Below, piece by piece: positions 36,507 through 45,948 of a DNA stretch of 64,000 bases. Numbering within the stretch: position 1 is the first letter of the stretch; each line of letters opens with the position of its first letter. The DNA lies in contig NZ_JAUKFY010000011.1 of the NCBI RefSeq assembly GCF_030489605.1, forward strand, positions 62,001 through 126,000, written 5' to 3'. The position numbers were made by a program, and so were the translations under genes. Under the pieces are notes generated by a model. The model saw nothing but the letters and a program-made list of their open reading frames with translations. It made no database searches and was not told the origin of the DNA. Source of the DNA: Brevibacillus laterosporus (GTDB lineage Bacteria > Bacillota > Bacilli > Brevibacillales > Brevibacillaceae).

Positions 36507-37235
36507 ATGTTTGAGACAGAATTTATTATTCAGTTATTAATGATCATTGCTATTGACATTTTGCTTGGTGGAGACAATGCAGTAGTCATTGCCATGGCAA
36601 GCCGAAACCTGCCGCTGGAGCAAAAGAAAAAGGCGATTTTCTGGGGAACAGGGCTAGCAGTAGTTGTTCGTGTAATTGCAACGATTGCAGCAGCGTATTT
36701 GTTACAAATACCATTCTTATTTGTTATCGGAGGTCTTTTGCTGGTTTGGATTTCTTATAATCTATTGGTGGAAGATGGGCATGAAAAGGACATCAAAGCT
36801 GGAGATTCGTTAATGGCAGCGATTCGGACGATTGTAATCGCTGATGTAACAATGGGAATTGATAACGTTGTAGCAATTGCTGGTACTGCTCATGGTAATA
36901 TGGTGCTCATTATTATTGGCTTGCTAATTAGTGTACCAATCATGGTATGGGGAAGCACATTAATCCTCAAGGCGATGGATCGCTATGCATGGATTCCTTA
37001 TGTAGGGGCAGGAATTCTAGCCTTAGCAGCAGCTAAAATGATTACGCACGAAGCTCATCTACAACCATTCTTCGATGCTAATCCTTGGATAAGCTATCTA
37101 TTGAAAGGTGTTATTATTGTGGGGGTAATCGTAGCTGGTTACTGGCAACGTAATCGGATGGCGAAAAAAGCCACGGCTAACCAAATTATGCATGAGGAAA
37201 AGAGCTCTCATCATGAAGTAAATATCGGATCGTAA
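36507..37235 (+). CDS. TerC-family membrane protein (YkoY-like)
   Basis: About 242 residues from ATG 36507 with GGGAGGGAAG upstream; the frame is open to 36432 without a site. Seven or so membrane segments carry the TerC signatures IAIDILLGGDNAVVIAMASRNLP and IVIADVTMGIDNVVAIAGTA. Bacillus relatives (YkoY/MeeY, YceF/MeeF) act with Mn2+ in export or metalation of secreted enzymes. The Mn2+ riboswitch upstream supports a manganese role. Confidence 0.9.
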   Translation: MFETEFIIQLLMIIAIDILLGGDNAVVIAMASRNLPLEQKKKAIFWGTGLAVVVRVIATIAAAYLLQIPFLFVIGGLLLVWISYNLLVEDGHEKDIKAGDSLMAAIRTIVIADVTMGIDNVVAIAGTAHGNMVLIIIGLLISVPIMVWGSTLILKAMDRYAWIPYVGAGILALAAAKMITHEAHLQPFFDANPWISYLLKGVIIVGVIVAGYWQRNRMAKKATANQIMHEEKSSHHEVNIGS

Positions 37236-37258
37236 AAAGAATGCCGGATCGTAAAAAG

Positions 37259-37293
37259 TAGCCACGGGAGCAGTCATGCTCCGTGGCTTTTCT
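37259..37293 (+). terminator. Intrinsic terminator after terC
   Basis: AGCCACGG(G)AGC and GCTCCGTGGCT arms, then TTTTCT. Confidence 0.85.
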
Positions 37294-37316
37294 ATTTTAG
37301 AAAAAAGGAGTGTTGT

Positions 37317-37892
37317 CTAGGCTTTCCAAGCCTGCCATTCACTGCGTAAAATTCCCATTTTGATAGAATCATAATATGCACCACGGACGATTCTTGCTTG
37401 TCGTATTCGCCCTTCCTCTTGCATCCCGCATTTTTGGGCTAGACGCATCATCCGTTCGTTGCCTGACCATGTCGAGATTCCTAAACGAACCACATCCATT
37501 TCGGTAAACAAATAATCAATCCACGATTGAAAAGCAACGGTTCCGTACCCACCTGACCAATAAGATGAATCATAAATGACAATGCCTATCTCGCACCAAT
37601 TAGTTGCTTGGTCTACCCAGTAACGACCTACCGTACCTTTTAGCTCGCCATTGATTTCAATCACAAGATTTCTGCGGGGAATAGTAGTGTTTACGAGGAG
37701 TAAATCCTCATGATACCGTTTTTCGTATTCCTCTACAGGTACATAGGCAACAGGCTGATAAGGCCCATTCCAATTTTGAAACTCCCGGTCCGCAGCCTCG
37801 TAGTTATAGTGCCAGATAAGGGGGATATCCTCTGGTTGAAGATCACGAAGAATAATATTTTGGAGGGCAGGATGTTTTATTTGTACATACAT
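37317..37892 (-). CDS. GNAT-family N-acetyltransferase (RimJ/RimL-like)
   Basis: About 191 residues from ATG 37892 with GGAGG seven bases upstream (an upstream in-frame ATG has none). It begins MYVQIKHPALQNIILRDLQ. The acetyl-CoA region is EIGIVIYDSSYWSGGYGTVA with the N-E pair in WSGNERMMRLAQKCGMQEEGRIR, the pattern of ribosomal-protein or small-molecule acetyltransferases. The substrate is unknown. Confidence 0.85.
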   Translation of the reverse strand: MYVQIKHPALQNIILRDLQPEDIPLIWHYNYEAADREFQNWNGPYQPVAYVPVEEYEKRYHEDLLLVNTTIPRRNLVIEINGELKGTVGRYWVDQATNWCEIGIVIYDSSYWSGGYGTVAFQSWIDYLFTEMDVVRLGISTWSGNERMMRLAQKCGMQEEGRIRQARIVRGAYYDSIKMGILRSEWQAWKA

Positions 37893-37989
37893 GGTTGTAC
37901 CTCCTATCCAGCATTCGGAAAAAATATTTTTGCAAAAGTAATAATCTTTTATCATTATAAGATAGAGAGCTAATAGAGGAAAGTCAAAA

Positions 37990-38012
37990 AAAATACCGGC
38001 TTATGCCGGACC
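37990..38012 (-). terminator. Terminator of the RacA-like gene
   Basis: Stem CCGGC/GCCGG (37996-38009), followed leftward by a T run (37986-37993 on the complementary strand). Confidence 0.6.
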
Positions 38013-38031
38013 TGAACAAAGACAAAGGTCT

Positions 38032-38667
38032 TTACTCTGAAATTACTCTATGGTTGTTACTGCGAGTAAACCAGCGAAAAGGATTAAGTGACCATCTGCT
38101 TTCATAGCGGTTAGAGCGTTGTTTACGACGTGTCAGGCGCTGATGCATAAGATCCATTTCAAACGTCACACGGCGCATTTCTAAACGAAGAGCCTCTTGT
38201 TTATCTTCAATTTCAGCGATTTTTTCTAATATAGAAGCCTGCAGCTGTGGCAAAGTGGATAGTTGACTTATTTCTTTTTGGAATTGAAGGAGTGTATCCT
38301 GTACGGTTATTTCAACCTCTCGAAGGGCGTTTGTAAGAGGCTGACTAGGTAATGCTTTCGAGCCGCTAACCTGTGTCTCCCCGTTTGCTGCTACTTCATT
38401 ATCTAAGATTTCAACAGGAAGGATGCCTTCTTCCAGCATGTCCCGCTGAATCTCTTTCAGGGAGCTGTTCCCGGAATCTTTGCGTTTTTTTGCCTCTTGC
38501 AGCAGCGTGAATCCATCTGTGCTTATTAAATAATGTCCTTGTGGATTTTTTTGTCTTTGGCTTGCCGGTACAAATAAGTCTAGCCAATTGCGCAAGGTGC
38601 GAACATGCAGGTCTAACTTTTCCGCTACTTCTTTAGAAGCCATCCAAGTATGCAGCATTTGCTTCAT
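38032..38667 (-). CDS. RacA-like DNA-binding protein (MerR-type HTH plus coiled coil)
   Basis: About 211 residues from ATG 38667 with GGAGAG upstream. The N-terminal MerR-like helix-turn-helix (WMASKEVAEKLDLHVRTLRNWL, then GHYLISTDGFTLLQEA) is followed by a Gln/Glu/Leu-rich coiled coil and a basic, aromatic tail (SLNPFRWFTR) that could bind membrane. This order of parts resembles RacA, which anchors chromosome origins to the pole during sporulation. The similarity is architectural, not a close match. Confidence 0.6.
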   Translation of the reverse strand: MKQMLHTWMASKEVAEKLDLHVRTLRNWLDLFVPASQRQKNPQGHYLISTDGFTLLQEAKKRKDSGNSSLKEIQRDMLEEGILPVEILDNEVAANGETQVSGSKALPSQPLTNALREVEITVQDTLLQFQKEISQLSTLPQLQASILEKIAEIEDKQEALRLEMRRVTFEMDLMHQRLTRRKQRSNRYESRWSLNPFRWFTRSNNHRVISE

Positions 38668-38986
38668 GTGATCACTCTCCAATCGTAATTCCTTAAAGCA
38701 GATTTTAGACATTTGTGACCAGCTAATACAACAGGACAAAGGCAAAGACGTTCTGAATAGATGTCGATTCCATTTTCTACAGGTATTATAGCACCTATTT
38801 TTCCCGGAAAAAGACAATCGACAAAGGTTCTAAAAACTAGTGGTCTTTCGGCGAATTTGGACAAGTGTAGGGATGGATGTCTAGCTTTGACAAGAACAGA
38901 GGAGCATAACTATCTATCAGTACGCGTAAAATGAATCAGATCAACAGTTTGTCCGATTGTGGATAAGGAAGGCAGGGCATGAAAAA

Positions 38987-39709
38987 ATGTGGCATCCTCC
39001 AATATCAATTCTGTTGTTACTGGTTTGCGCTGCTAGTTTGCTTGGTAGCTTTACCATCTGTTTCCGCAAAAAGTGGTCTGAGCAGGCATTATTTGTGATG
39101 ATTAGCCTAGGAGGCGGCATTTTACTTAGTTTAACCGTTTTGGATCTTCTGCCACATGCAATGGTAGAAGATGCACATCAATTTTTGCCACTGGTATTGG
39201 TAGGCTTTATGCTGCTATTCATACTAGAAAGCATTCGACACGACCAAGGAAGGCCACATATGAATAACCTGATCGGCATAAGCTTTGGATTTTTTATGCA
39301 TGCCTTTTTTGAAGGTTTTTCGATCGCAGCAGGATTGGATAAGGATGCAGGCCTTGCTTTTCCATTACTCATAGCGCTTATTCTGCACCGATTGCCTGAT
39401 GGAATTACGGTATCCTCGCTATTACTAGCAGCTACAGGAAAACGTGGAATAGCCTTGCTTGGGGGGCTTGGTTTATGTGGGGCTACCATTCTTGGAGCCA
39501 TGACCTTGCGCTTAGCCGGACAATGGATTTCCGAAGCATGGACGAGTGCGGGACTAGCTTTGTCAGCGGGGGTATTTTTATATGTAGCAGCGAGTCACTT
39601 AGTCCCTCTTATACAAAATCGAAATTATCCTAAATTAAGCCTTTATTTTTGTGTATCTATGCTGCTTTACATGGTTTTTTCACTCTTTTTTCATACACAT
39701 ACTCACTAA
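38987..39709 (+). CDS. ZIP-family metal transporter
   Basis: About 240 residues from ATG 38987 (begins MWHPPISILLL). Eight membrane segments are predicted, with the ZIP metal-binding pair HAFFEGFSI (segment IV) and HRLPDGITV (segment V), and SHLVPLI near the end. There is a His-rich tail HTHTH. It probably imports Zn2+/Fe2+/Mn2+. It stands alone before fabI. Confidence 0.85.
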   Translation: MWHPPISILLLLVCAASLLGSFTICFRKKWSEQALFVMISLGGGILLSLTVLDLLPHAMVEDAHQFLPLVLVGFMLLFILESIRHDQGRPHMNNLIGISFGFFMHAFFEGFSIAAGLDKDAGLAFPLLIALILHRLPDGITVSSLLLAATGKRGIALLGGLGLCGATILGAMTLRLAGQWISEAWTSAGLALSAGVFLYVAASHLVPLIQNRNYPKLSLYFCVSMLLYMVFSLFFHTHTH

Positions 39710-39802
39710 ATGACTAATCAAACTACTAGCGATAACTCGTAGAACAAGCTAATATAAGTTATAATGTTTGGAGTATGTTGGGAAAGAAAGGGGTTTTTAC
39801 AT

Positions 39803-40576
39803 ATGAATTTATTGCAAGGTAAAAATATTTTGGTTATGGGTGTAGCGAATCATCGCAGTATCGCGTGGGGAATTGCCCAATCCTTGTCGAAAGCGGGAGC
39901 GAACCTGATTTTCACATATCAAGGAGAGCGATTGAAAAAGAATGTAGAGGATTTGGCTGCAACGTTGGATCAGCCTGAGCAACTATTGTACAACTGCGAT
40001 GTGACCAAGGATGAAGAGGTAGCTGCATTATTCCAATCTATTAAAGAAAAAGTAGGAGTATTGCATGGCATCGCTCACTGTATCGCATTTGCTAAAGGGG
40101 AAGATCTAAGCGGTGAATTCGTTGATACCTCCCGTGACGGATTTGCGTTGGCACATGACATCAGTGCGTATTCTCTGGTAGCCGTAGCTCGCGAAGCTCG
40201 TCCGTTAATGACAGAGGGCGGTAGTATTGTTACGTTGACATATCTTGGCGGTGAGCGTGTAGTCTCCAATTACAACGTGATGGGTGTAGCAAAAGCGGCT
40301 CTCGATATGAGTGTACGTTATTTGGCAAGTGACCTTGGCAAAGATAACATTCGCGTAAATGCGATCTCTGCTGGTCCAATCCGTACATTAGCTGCAAAAG
40401 GGATTAGCGGCTTTAATGCGATCATCAAAGAAATTGAGGAAAAGGCTCCTTTGCGTCGTACGATTGATCAAACAGAAGTAGGCGACACTGCTTTATTCTT
40501 AATGAGCCATATGTCTCGTGGTATTACTGGTGAAGTACTGCATGTTGACGCTGGCTACAATATCATCGGTCGATAA
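39803..40576 (+). CDS. fabI: Enoyl-[acyl-carrier-protein] reductase (NADH), FabI
   Basis: 257 residues from ATG 39803, with AAAGAAAGGGG upstream; an in-frame ATG at 39764 is less likely. SDR-like FabI signatures: GVANHRSIAWGIAQ, the catalytic Tyr/Lys in YNVMGVAKAALD, and LTYLGGERV. It performs the last reduction of each fatty acid elongation cycle. Unlike the fabH in this window, no FapR-type palindrome was found just upstream. Confidence 0.95.
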   Translation: MNLLQGKNILVMGVANHRSIAWGIAQSLSKAGANLIFTYQGERLKKNVEDLAATLDQPEQLLYNCDVTKDEEVAALFQSIKEKVGVLHGIAHCIAFAKGEDLSGEFVDTSRDGFALAHDISAYSLVAVAREARPLMTEGGSIVTLTYLGGERVVSNYNVMGVAKAALDMSVRYLASDLGKDNIRVNAISAGPIRTLAAKGISGFNAIIKEIEEKAPLRRTIDQTEVGDTALFLMSHMSRGITGEVLHVDAGYNIIGR

Positions 40577-40589
40577 GCCATACTACTAA

Positions 40590-40678
40590 AAGAACCCCCT
40601 ATGGAGTGCCGCGAAAGTAAAGTTCAGTTCTGCTCTTAGAACGAAAATATTATGCCGGCAAGCATAGGGGGGATTCTT
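40590..40678. repeat. Long multi-tier hairpin between convergent genes
   Basis: Arms AAGAACCCCCTATG (40590-40603) and CATAGGGGGGATTCTT (40663-40678), inner TGCCG/CGGCA and a central GTTC/GAAC. It spans about 89 bases. It may act as a bidirectional terminator for fabI and the helicase gene, but it is longer and more structured than the others here and could also be a MITE-like element. Confidence 0.6.
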
Positions 40679-40692
40679 TATCGTACATGGTT

Positions 40693-43086
40693 CTATTCTG
40701 GTTCTTTTTTTCCTCGCCCCATCTCCGAAACAAAGCGGGACATACGTGTTTTTCGACCGAATCTCTCAGTTGGCACACCAATAAATAAATCATGTCTTGC
40801 TCGTGTAACAGCTACGTACATAAGACGACGCTCTTCCTCGATAGCGTCCTTGTTTCCTTGGCGTGCTTGATCCATAGCAAAATCATGAGGGATTGCTCCT
40901 TCTACCACATCCACTAAGAAGACAGTATCGAACTCTAAGCCCTTTGCTCGATGAATACTTAACATCTGTACGGCATTGTGATTGTTTTGTGGTTGCTTGC
41001 GCCATTCAGCTTCCTTTTTTACCATCTCGTCAATATAAATGAGAAAATCTAGAATGCTAGCATGACGTTTGGCTGACACCAATAATTGACGCAATTCATC
41101 TGTGGAGCGTTCCCGATCCCGTTCTGGCCGGTCTTTATCACGCTTTTTTACGTAATCACGTAGCTTAAGATCCTCATAAATTGTTTCAAGTGCATGAGCG
41201 GGAGTAGCGTTATATAAGCTATGTAGCGTATCTATTACTTTACGCATTTGCGCCCGTTGAAAGGTTTTTAGATGGGTTAATTCGGGAAGCACGGTTAACT
41301 GCGAACAATTATTTAAGATTGACTGACTTCGAATATCGTTCCAAATGGTTGGTGAGAGATAAAGCGTAGGCAGTATTTCTCGGAGTGCTGATTCATTTTC
41401 ACGATCTACCACCAGTCGCAGGTAACCGAGTGCCCAGCGAACCACTTGCTTGGTATAGAAAGGCTCGTCCTCTCGTGTAAAGGAGAACGGAATATCTGCC
41501 TCACTCAGACGTTCTAGTAAAGGGCGTGTAGACTCGTAGGTACGAAACAACAGCGCAAATTGGTGAGGCTCAGCTCCATTTTCTATGCGTAGCTTAATTT
41601 CATCCACGATCCGGGATGCTTGTTCCTCTTCATCCGCCGGCTGGAAGAGGTAGCAAGAGCCTTCTTCCCGGTGAAAAGACTTTAGTTCTTTTTTCCAGCG
41701 AGTGCGATTGTTCCCGATCAGGGAATAGCCAAGACCTACGATAGAAGAACGAGAACGATAGTTTACTTCTAATGAAATGGTCTTTGCATTAGGATAGTCA
41801 GCGGTAAAACCAAGAATATAGCGCGGGTCACTTCCTCGAAAGCCATAAATAGACTGATCATCGTCTCCGATTACGCAGAGATTGTTTTCAGGAGCAGCCA
41901 GTAACTTTACTGTTTCATATTGAACACGGTTAATATCTTGGAACTCATCAATCATAATGTATCGGATGCGTCCCTGATACAACGACAAGATATGCGGATC
42001 GTCTTTTAGCATTTCATAACAGCCAATGAGCATATCATCAAAGTCAAACCAACCATGCTGTTTTTTTAGTTTTTCATAAAGGGGGTATAGCTCCTGTGCT
42101 TGCTTTTCTTCCGGACTGTCCACTGACAATAGCTGGGCATCGGAAGTGGTGATATATTCATTTTTCCAACGGCTTATGATACTCAAGACTGCCTCAAAAT
42201 CCGACTCCTTGACTATCGGATTCTCCATCTGTGCAATAGCGCCCGTTTCACGTAAAAATTTACGCTTTTGCCATTCTTGCTTTAACAAACGTTGCTGATC
42301 CCAGCGATCAGGCTGATGAAATAATAGCATTCGGTAAAATAAGCTATGGAAGGTACCAGCAATCAAGGATGATGCCTGATGGGAAGGCAAAGATTTTATT
42401 AAACGATGTTTAATTTCTCCGGCTGCTTTGGTAGTAAAGGTGACCACCATGATCGAGCGCGGGTCAATATTCAGCTTTGTAATTAAATGGGCAGTACGTG
42501 CAGTCATAACGCGAGTTTTGCCACTGCCAGCACCTGCGAGAATTAATAAGGGCCCCTCGGTACAAGTAACAGCCTGCTCTTGTGCAGGATGCAGGTCCGA
42601 ATGGTAGCGCTCTTCCAATACCTGTGTGCGTTGTTTGGGTGCAATCAGGGTACGGAAGCTTTTAACAGGTGCTGCGGGCGCTTGTGTCACAGCCGTTGCT
42701 GGGGACGTAATGCTGCGTCCTTTAGGTAACCGAAATCCACCGACTATGACATCGTTGGATTGATCGTGATTAGCAGAGGCTTGTACAGATTCCAGACCTG
42801 ATGCAGACTGTTTGGCTTTAGCTGCACTATTGCTGCTTGTAGCTGCTAATTCTGTAGTGACTAACGCTTGTTGTAAGTAACTATCCAGTTCGTCTAGTGA
42901 ACAGGGAGCAGTATGTACATGAGTAAAAAATGGCTTACGGCTTATGCCAGCAACAATTTGAACAGGTTGGCCGCAAACAGGGCATGAGAGTTCCCCTTGC
43001 TTCGCATACATGCGCCAAGTGGGAATCTTTGCATAGTTGTCTTTGCGTAACAAAAGCAACTCATTATTGTACTTGGCAATATTCAA
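40693..43086 (-). CDS. UvrD/PcrA-type helicase with extra Cys/His N-terminus
   Basis: About 797 residues from a TTG at 43086, preceded by TAGGAGTGA (the frame is open to 43107). Superfamily 1 motifs are LAGAGSGKTRVM (I), DEFQDINRVQYE (II), GDDDQSIYGFRG (III) and VNYRSRSSI (IV), then LSIHRAKGLEFD (V) and RLMYVAVTRARHDL (VI). Before the helicase core is a segment of about 150 residues with CPVCGQPVQIVAGISRK and a nearby FTHVHTAPC, resembling the Cys-His N-terminal module of CoiA. A low-complexity linker follows. It unwinds DNA 3'-5' in repair or recombination. Confidence 0.88.
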   Translation of the reverse strand: MNIAKYNNELLLLRKDNYAKIPTWRMYAKQGELSCPVCGQPVQIVAGISRKPFFTHVHTAPCSLDELDSYLQQALVTTELAATSSNSAAKAKQSASGLESVQASANHDQSNDVIVGGFRLPKGRSITSPATAVTQAPAAPVKSFRTLIAPKQRTQVLEERYHSDLHPAQEQAVTCTEGPLLILAGAGSGKTRVMTARTAHLITKLNIDPRSIMVVTFTTKAAGEIKHRLIKSLPSHQASSLIAGTFHSLFYRMLLFHQPDRWDQQRLLKQEWQKRKFLRETGAIAQMENPIVKESDFEAVLSIISRWKNEYITTSDAQLLSVDSPEEKQAQELYPLYEKLKKQHGWFDFDDMLIGCYEMLKDDPHILSLYQGRIRYIMIDEFQDINRVQYETVKLLAAPENNLCVIGDDDQSIYGFRGSDPRYILGFTADYPNAKTISLEVNYRSRSSIVGLGYSLIGNNRTRWKKELKSFHREEGSCYLFQPADEEEQASRIVDEIKLRIENGAEPHQFALLFRTYESTRPLLERLSEADIPFSFTREDEPFYTKQVVRWALGYLRLVVDRENESALREILPTLYLSPTIWNDIRSQSILNNCSQLTVLPELTHLKTFQRAQMRKVIDTLHSLYNATPAHALETIYEDLKLRDYVKKRDKDRPERDRERSTDELRQLLVSAKRHASILDFLIYIDEMVKKEAEWRKQPQNNHNAVQMLSIHRAKGLEFDTVFLVDVVEGAIPHDFAMDQARQGNKDAIEEERRLMYVAVTRARHDLFIGVPTERFGRKTRMSRFVSEMGRGKKEPE

Positions 43087-43146
43087 TATATATTCACTCC
43101 TATACAAACGGAAATGTCCCTCAATGATAGAGGGACATTCCAGTTA

Positions 43147-44523
43147 TCAGGCTTGCAATAGGATATCGCCAGACGAATCTTCTTGTGCTGGCTCTACTTC
43201 AAGCTGTTCAATGGCAATTCTATTTATACGGTGGTTTTCGAATTCTGTAATGGTAAACTTAAAGTTATTATAGAGAACAGACTTCCCAGCCGCGACTTCT
43301 TCACTTAATTGGCTGTATACCCAACCTGCAATTGTATCCACATCATCGGAAACCAGCTCGATCGGCAAGATATCATTCAGGTCGGTAAGCAATGTTTTAC
43401 CAGATACAGATAAAATATTTTCCGCTTTGGTCTCGATCTCAGGACGCTCGAATGCATCAAATTCATCCTGAATTTCGCCTACGATCTCTTCTAGGATATC
43501 TTCCATGGTAATGAATCCGGCAGTACCACCATATTCATCAATGACGATCGCGATCTGTGAACGGCGCTTTTGCATCAGTCGCAGAACGTGGCTCACTTCC
43601 ATGGACTCCGGCACCGTTAAGATAGGACGCAAAAAGTCGTGCAAATTAGCTTTGCCTTCTGTGAGAGCTGCTAGATAGAAGTCTGAAGTATGCACAAAAC
43701 CAATGATTCTGTCTTTGTCGTTATGAGCGACAGGAAAACGCGTATGGCGTTGATCACGAATCATTTGCAGGTTTTCTTCAAAGGTATTGTCATCATATAA
43801 GCAGATCATGTCAATTCGTGGAATCATGATTTCACGTGCAAGACGTTCGGAGAAATCAAAAACATTATCCACAAGCTCCATTTCTTCGACATCAATGTGA
43901 CCGCTTTTGTGACTTTCATTTACCAACAAACGAATTTCTTCTTCTGTATGGGCTGTCTCATTTTCGGAGACTGGCTGAATGCCCAAACGGCGCAATAAAA
44001 AGGTTGCTGCACCATTCAGTACCCAAATGATTGGATAACTGATTTTGTAGAAGAACATGAGCGGAGCTGCAACCAGCAGTGAGGTTGATTCCGCTTTTTG
44101 AATGGCGACCGATTTTGGCGCCAATTCTCCAAGAACGATGTGCAAAAAGGTAATAATACCGAATGCAATCGCAATGGAAATGGAGTGTAAAAGAGCCTCA
44201 GACGCAATCCAGTGGCCAAGGAGTGGTTTGACAATCAGATTGCCTATCACTGGTTCCCCGACCCAGCCAAGTGCCAAGGATGCGAGTGTAATCCCCAATT
44301 GGCAGGCGGATAAATAAGAGTCTAGTTGTTGTGTTACCTTTTGCGCGTAAACGGCGCTTTTGCTACCTTCGTTCACCAATTGGGTTAAGCGCGTTTGACG
44401 CACTTTTACCAAGGAAAACTCGGCTGCAACGAAAAATCCGTTTAAAAGAACCAACAGGATAGCTACAAATACTTGGCCTGCTATTAACAGTAGGTTCGAC
44501 GGATCTATCGGTATACTGTCCAA
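43147..44523 (-). CDS. CNNM/HlyC-CorC family membrane protein, paralogue
   Basis: 458 residues from TTG 44523, which has AAGGTGGAG seven bases upstream; the ATG at 44571 has no site. It carries the same DUF21-CBS-CBS-CorC order as the gene at 19142-20482, with shared signatures LLNGFFVAAEFSLVKVR, TQQLDSYLSACQLGITLASLALGW and VIDEYGGTAGFITMEDILEEIVGEIQDEFD. Likely role in divalent cation homeostasis. Confidence 0.9.
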   Translation of the reverse strand: MDSIPIDPSNLLLIAGQVFVAILLVLLNGFFVAAEFSLVKVRQTRLTQLVNEGSKSAVYAQKVTQQLDSYLSACQLGITLASLALGWVGEPVIGNLIVKPLLGHWIASEALLHSISIAIAFGIITFLHIVLGELAPKSVAIQKAESTSLLVAAPLMFFYKISYPIIWVLNGAATFLLRRLGIQPVSENETAHTEEEIRLLVNESHKSGHIDVEEMELVDNVFDFSERLAREIMIPRIDMICLYDDNTFEENLQMIRDQRHTRFPVAHNDKDRIIGFVHTSDFYLAALTEGKANLHDFLRPILTVPESMEVSHVLRLMQKRRSQIAIVIDEYGGTAGFITMEDILEEIVGEIQDEFDAFERPEIETKAENILSVSGKTLLTDLNDILPIELVSDDVDTIAGWVYSQLSEEVAAGKSVLYNNFKFTITEFENHRINRIAIEQLEVEPAQEDSSGDILLQA

Positions 44524-44571
44524 ATGGTTTCTCCACCTTCTAGCTTGTAGAAAGGGAGAACTCACCTCCAT

Positions 44572-45425
44572 CTTTCGTTGAATTTATATATGATGTTGTA
44601 GATTATGAACGTTTGGACAAAAGATGACATATTTATATGCCACGGAAAATAGAAAGTTTATATAGTTTACACATTAGTATACCAGCAGGAGAATTGGATA
44701 GTCAAAACCAGATATCTCTAATCTTGGCAGGAAAAAGCTCCAAGCATCGCTGTGGCTCCTTTTTTCTGGAAATCATGCATGTATTCATTCATTCTGCCCC
44801 ATTTTTATGCATGGAGAGCAGATGCTCCAGCTATGGTGAGCAAAAACGTTAGATGCCCGTAGAGTGTGTTGGCATTAGGATTGTGATAACAAAGAACAGA
44901 GCAGGATTGACTGATTTAGTCTTGGATATATAACGGCAAAAAGCAAAGAAAGGGTTGGACGAATTGTCACAGCCCTTGTATGGCATTATACAAACATATT
45001 CACATGCAGCTCGATTTTGGGCAAGCATGATTGTCAGCGATGCTCTTATTTAAAATTGCTTACGCCGGTTTATAAAGAAGCTATATTCGAACAATAACGG
45101 TTAGAACCTATTTACCTAAATATAGGAGCATATGCATACCTGAACCGTGTAAGAAATGAAAGAGGTTGCCTACAGATTTGTAAACAGGAAGATTACCATA
45201 CAAAATAAGTCTAGCTGGGTTAACTTCGTATGGTTTTCTGGAGATTGGACTGGTCTTTTATCCACATGGAAGGTTCGTATTTCTTTCGTAGAAAACATTT
45301 TGTTATTTTACTTTAAAACGGATACATACTTGCTTGATAAAATAGATGTGAAATGTGCTAAAATTCACCCCGCCTATGTAGAGTGAAATTCGTTTATGTT
45401 ATGATAAAAGAGCTGGTTTAATGCC
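44572..45425. other. Intergenic region without a recognised feature
   Basis: About 850 bases. Two short open frames (44637-44852 and 45156-45386) lack ribosome sites and look like chance. No hairpin, riboswitch or RNA gene was recognised. Confidence 0.4.
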
Positions 45426-45791
45426 TTATTGAGCAGTTTGTTGATGAGGTTTGCTTAAATAATCGGCGATTTCAGCCAGTTTGTGTTCCGCTGCCGCCTT
45501 TATTGCCCGGGGAATCAAGAGATCTTCTTGGGATGTTCGTAAGGCCGTCTTCATTTTTAAATAGGGAGAACCAATTTTTATCGTTTCCTCTTTTTCACAT
45601 TCCTTGGGGACAGTATGACGGGTGGGAATCCGCAGATTATAGGTCATGCCTGTTGATGAATCGTAGATGATTGCGTTATAGGTGGGTGAATCTTGGCTTT
45701 TGCTCCGATGAAAACCTTGCTCTAAAAGCGTTTTTTCTACATACCATAATGGCTGGATCATACCTACTAAAGTGTTACATTCAAGTTGCAC
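45426..45791 (-). CDS. Hypothetical protein
   Basis: 121 residues from GTG 45791 with AAGGAGGGAG just upstream. Begins with a Leu/Trp-rich start (GMIQPLWYVEKTLLEQGFHR). The middle reads YNAIIYDSSTGMTYNLRIPT, with a helical tail ending SKPHQQTAQ. It looks like a small conserved Bacillales protein; I do not recognise the family. Confidence 0.55.
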   Translation of the reverse strand: MQLECNTLVGMIQPLWYVEKTLLEQGFHRSKSQDSPTYNAIIYDSSTGMTYNLRIPTRHTVPKECEKEETIKIGSPYLKMKTALRTSQEDLLIPRAIKAAAEHKLAEIADYLSKPHQQTAQ

Positions 45792-45948
45792 GAAGACTCC
45801 CTCCTTGCTTACTTTCCGGTTTATAACTTCAGTTATATGTAAGCGCTCATTTTTTCAGACTGCTTTTTCTATAGATTAAGAGCCATTTAGGTTTTATCTA
45901 TAGAAGGAAGTAAAATCAAGTTTAAGTTTTCTAAAATTGGGGTGATTA

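Noticed and set aside
44637-44852. 71-codon open frame in a long gap
   Set aside because: No ribosome site and no conserved-looking composition.
45156-45386. 76-codon open frame
   Set aside because: Lacks a ribosome site, composition looks like chance.
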